Made by a program: the position numbers and the translations under genes. The notes beneath the pieces are model-generated. The model saw nothing but the letters and a program-made list of their open reading frames with translations, was not told the DNA's origin and did not search any database. A stretch of DNA of 11,679 nucleotides from Pseudomonadota bacterium (lineage in GTDB: Bacteria > Pseudomonadota > Alphaproteobacteria > Caulobacterales > Caulobacteraceae): positions 1-11,679 of the forward strand of contig JAEYUE010000146.1 of assembly GCA_023433655.1 (NCBI GenBank), given 5' to 3'. Shown one piece after another: positions 11,369 through 11,679 of this stretch; the stretch's first letter is position 1; every line of letters begins with the position of its first letter.

Positions 11369-11679
11369 ATGCGTCCCGTTTCTCCCCGAGTCATCGCCGC
11401 CGCCGCCGCGATCAGCCTGCTGACCGGAGGCGGCGTCGTCGCCCAGGCCGCCCTGACCCGGGTCCCCGCCGAGGTCCAGGCCGGCGCCTACGCCCTCGAC
11501 TCCGACCACGGCAAGATCACCTGGTCGGTCGATCACCTGGGCTTCTCGACCTACAAGGGCCAGTTCGTGAACGTCGACGCCGACCTGGTGCTGGATCCGG
11601 CCAATCCGTCGGCCGCGACCCTGACCGCCGCCATTCCGCTGACCGAGGTCGATTCCAACTCCGACGGCCTCGACGCCCA
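11369..11679 (+). CDS. YceI family exported protein, 5' part
   Basis: 103 residues are visible before the window ends; the family is about 190-220 long. The signal peptide is MRPVSPRVIAAAAAISLLTGGGVVAQAA (1-28). The mature part begins with the family hallmark AGAYALDSDHGKITWSVDHLGFSTYKGQF (38-66), the first strands of the YceI lipocalin-like barrel, which in characterised relatives binds polyisoprenoid lipids in the periplasm. The ATG at 11369 has AGGAAGGA about 9 nt upstream. YceI genes are often induced by stress or high pH, and an inverted repeat over the promoter suggests control here. It is divergent from fdxA. Confidence 0.92.
   Translation, partial: MRPVSPRVIAAAAAISLLTGGGVVAQAALTRVPAEVQAGAYALDSDHGKITWSVDHLGFSTYKGQFVNVDADLVLDPANPSAATLTAAIPLTEVDSNSDGLDA

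Noticed and set aside
1..11679. tRNA genes, CRISPR arrays, insertion sequences, prophage genes or attachment sites.
   Set aside because: No cloverleaf or T-loop motif, no regularly spaced repeats beyond the 33-bp CTGAAA array, and no transposase or integrase-like protein was found by reading. The HNH gene has no mobile context.

Overview
The window is a high-GC (about 70% by eye), gene-dense chromosomal segment. The gene set points to an alphaproteobacterium of the Caulobacteraceae, with Brevundimonas or Caulobacter the closest guess: a CarD/CdnL regulator next to a seven-iron ferredoxin FdxA, an MATGTVKWFNP cold-shock protein, a stand-alone GluQ, an M1 lipoprotein peptidase with a GMEHQ exopeptidase motif, an extensin-like protein and TAnnnT-type promoters. 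The placement rests on protein and promoter style, not on a search. I see no insertion sequence, prophage, CRISPR array, tRNA or rRNA. It reads as core genome.

Layout. Positions 1-3187 lie on the minus strand: the first codons of a cold-shock gene running off the left edge, an extensin-like M15-fold protein, a Tat/Sec-exported serine hydrolase of the beta-lactamase/S12 fold, and gluQ. From 3265 to 5783 the plus strand carries an AlkA-type DNA glycosylase overlapping a TRIC/UPF0126 membrane channel gene, then an HNH endonuclease, then a 73-residue exported single-span protein. That small gene is preceded by a dyad-rich promoter and a leader that can form several stem-loops. Positions 5856-8398 are again minus strand: an M1 metallopeptidase lipoprotein, a frameshifted MmcQ/YjbR-family gene, and rpmB with a textbook terminator and promoter. 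A DUF3617-like exported protein (plus) meets a conserved cytosolic hypothetical (minus) tail to tail at 9082-9084. A lipoprotein cytochrome c (plus) then converges on carD (minus) across a bidirectional terminator. carD is preceded by a roughly 200-nt structured leader, and fdxA (minus) is divergent from a YceI-family gene that runs off the right edge.

Function. These are housekeeping and envelope genes: ribosome (L28), tRNA modification (GluQ), transcription initiation (CarD), DNA repair (AlkA, possibly HNH), electron transfer (FdxA, cytochrome c) and cell-envelope turnover (serine hydrolase, extensin-like protein, M1 peptidase). I found no new multigene system. The signals most worth a second look are non-coding: the leader before the 73-residue protein, three CTGAAA half-sites on an exact 11-bp period upstream of the serine hydrolase, a perfect 7-bp inverted repeat over the YceI promoter, back-to-back apparently leaderless promoters between gluQ and alkA, and the single-base break in the MmcQ/YjbR gene.
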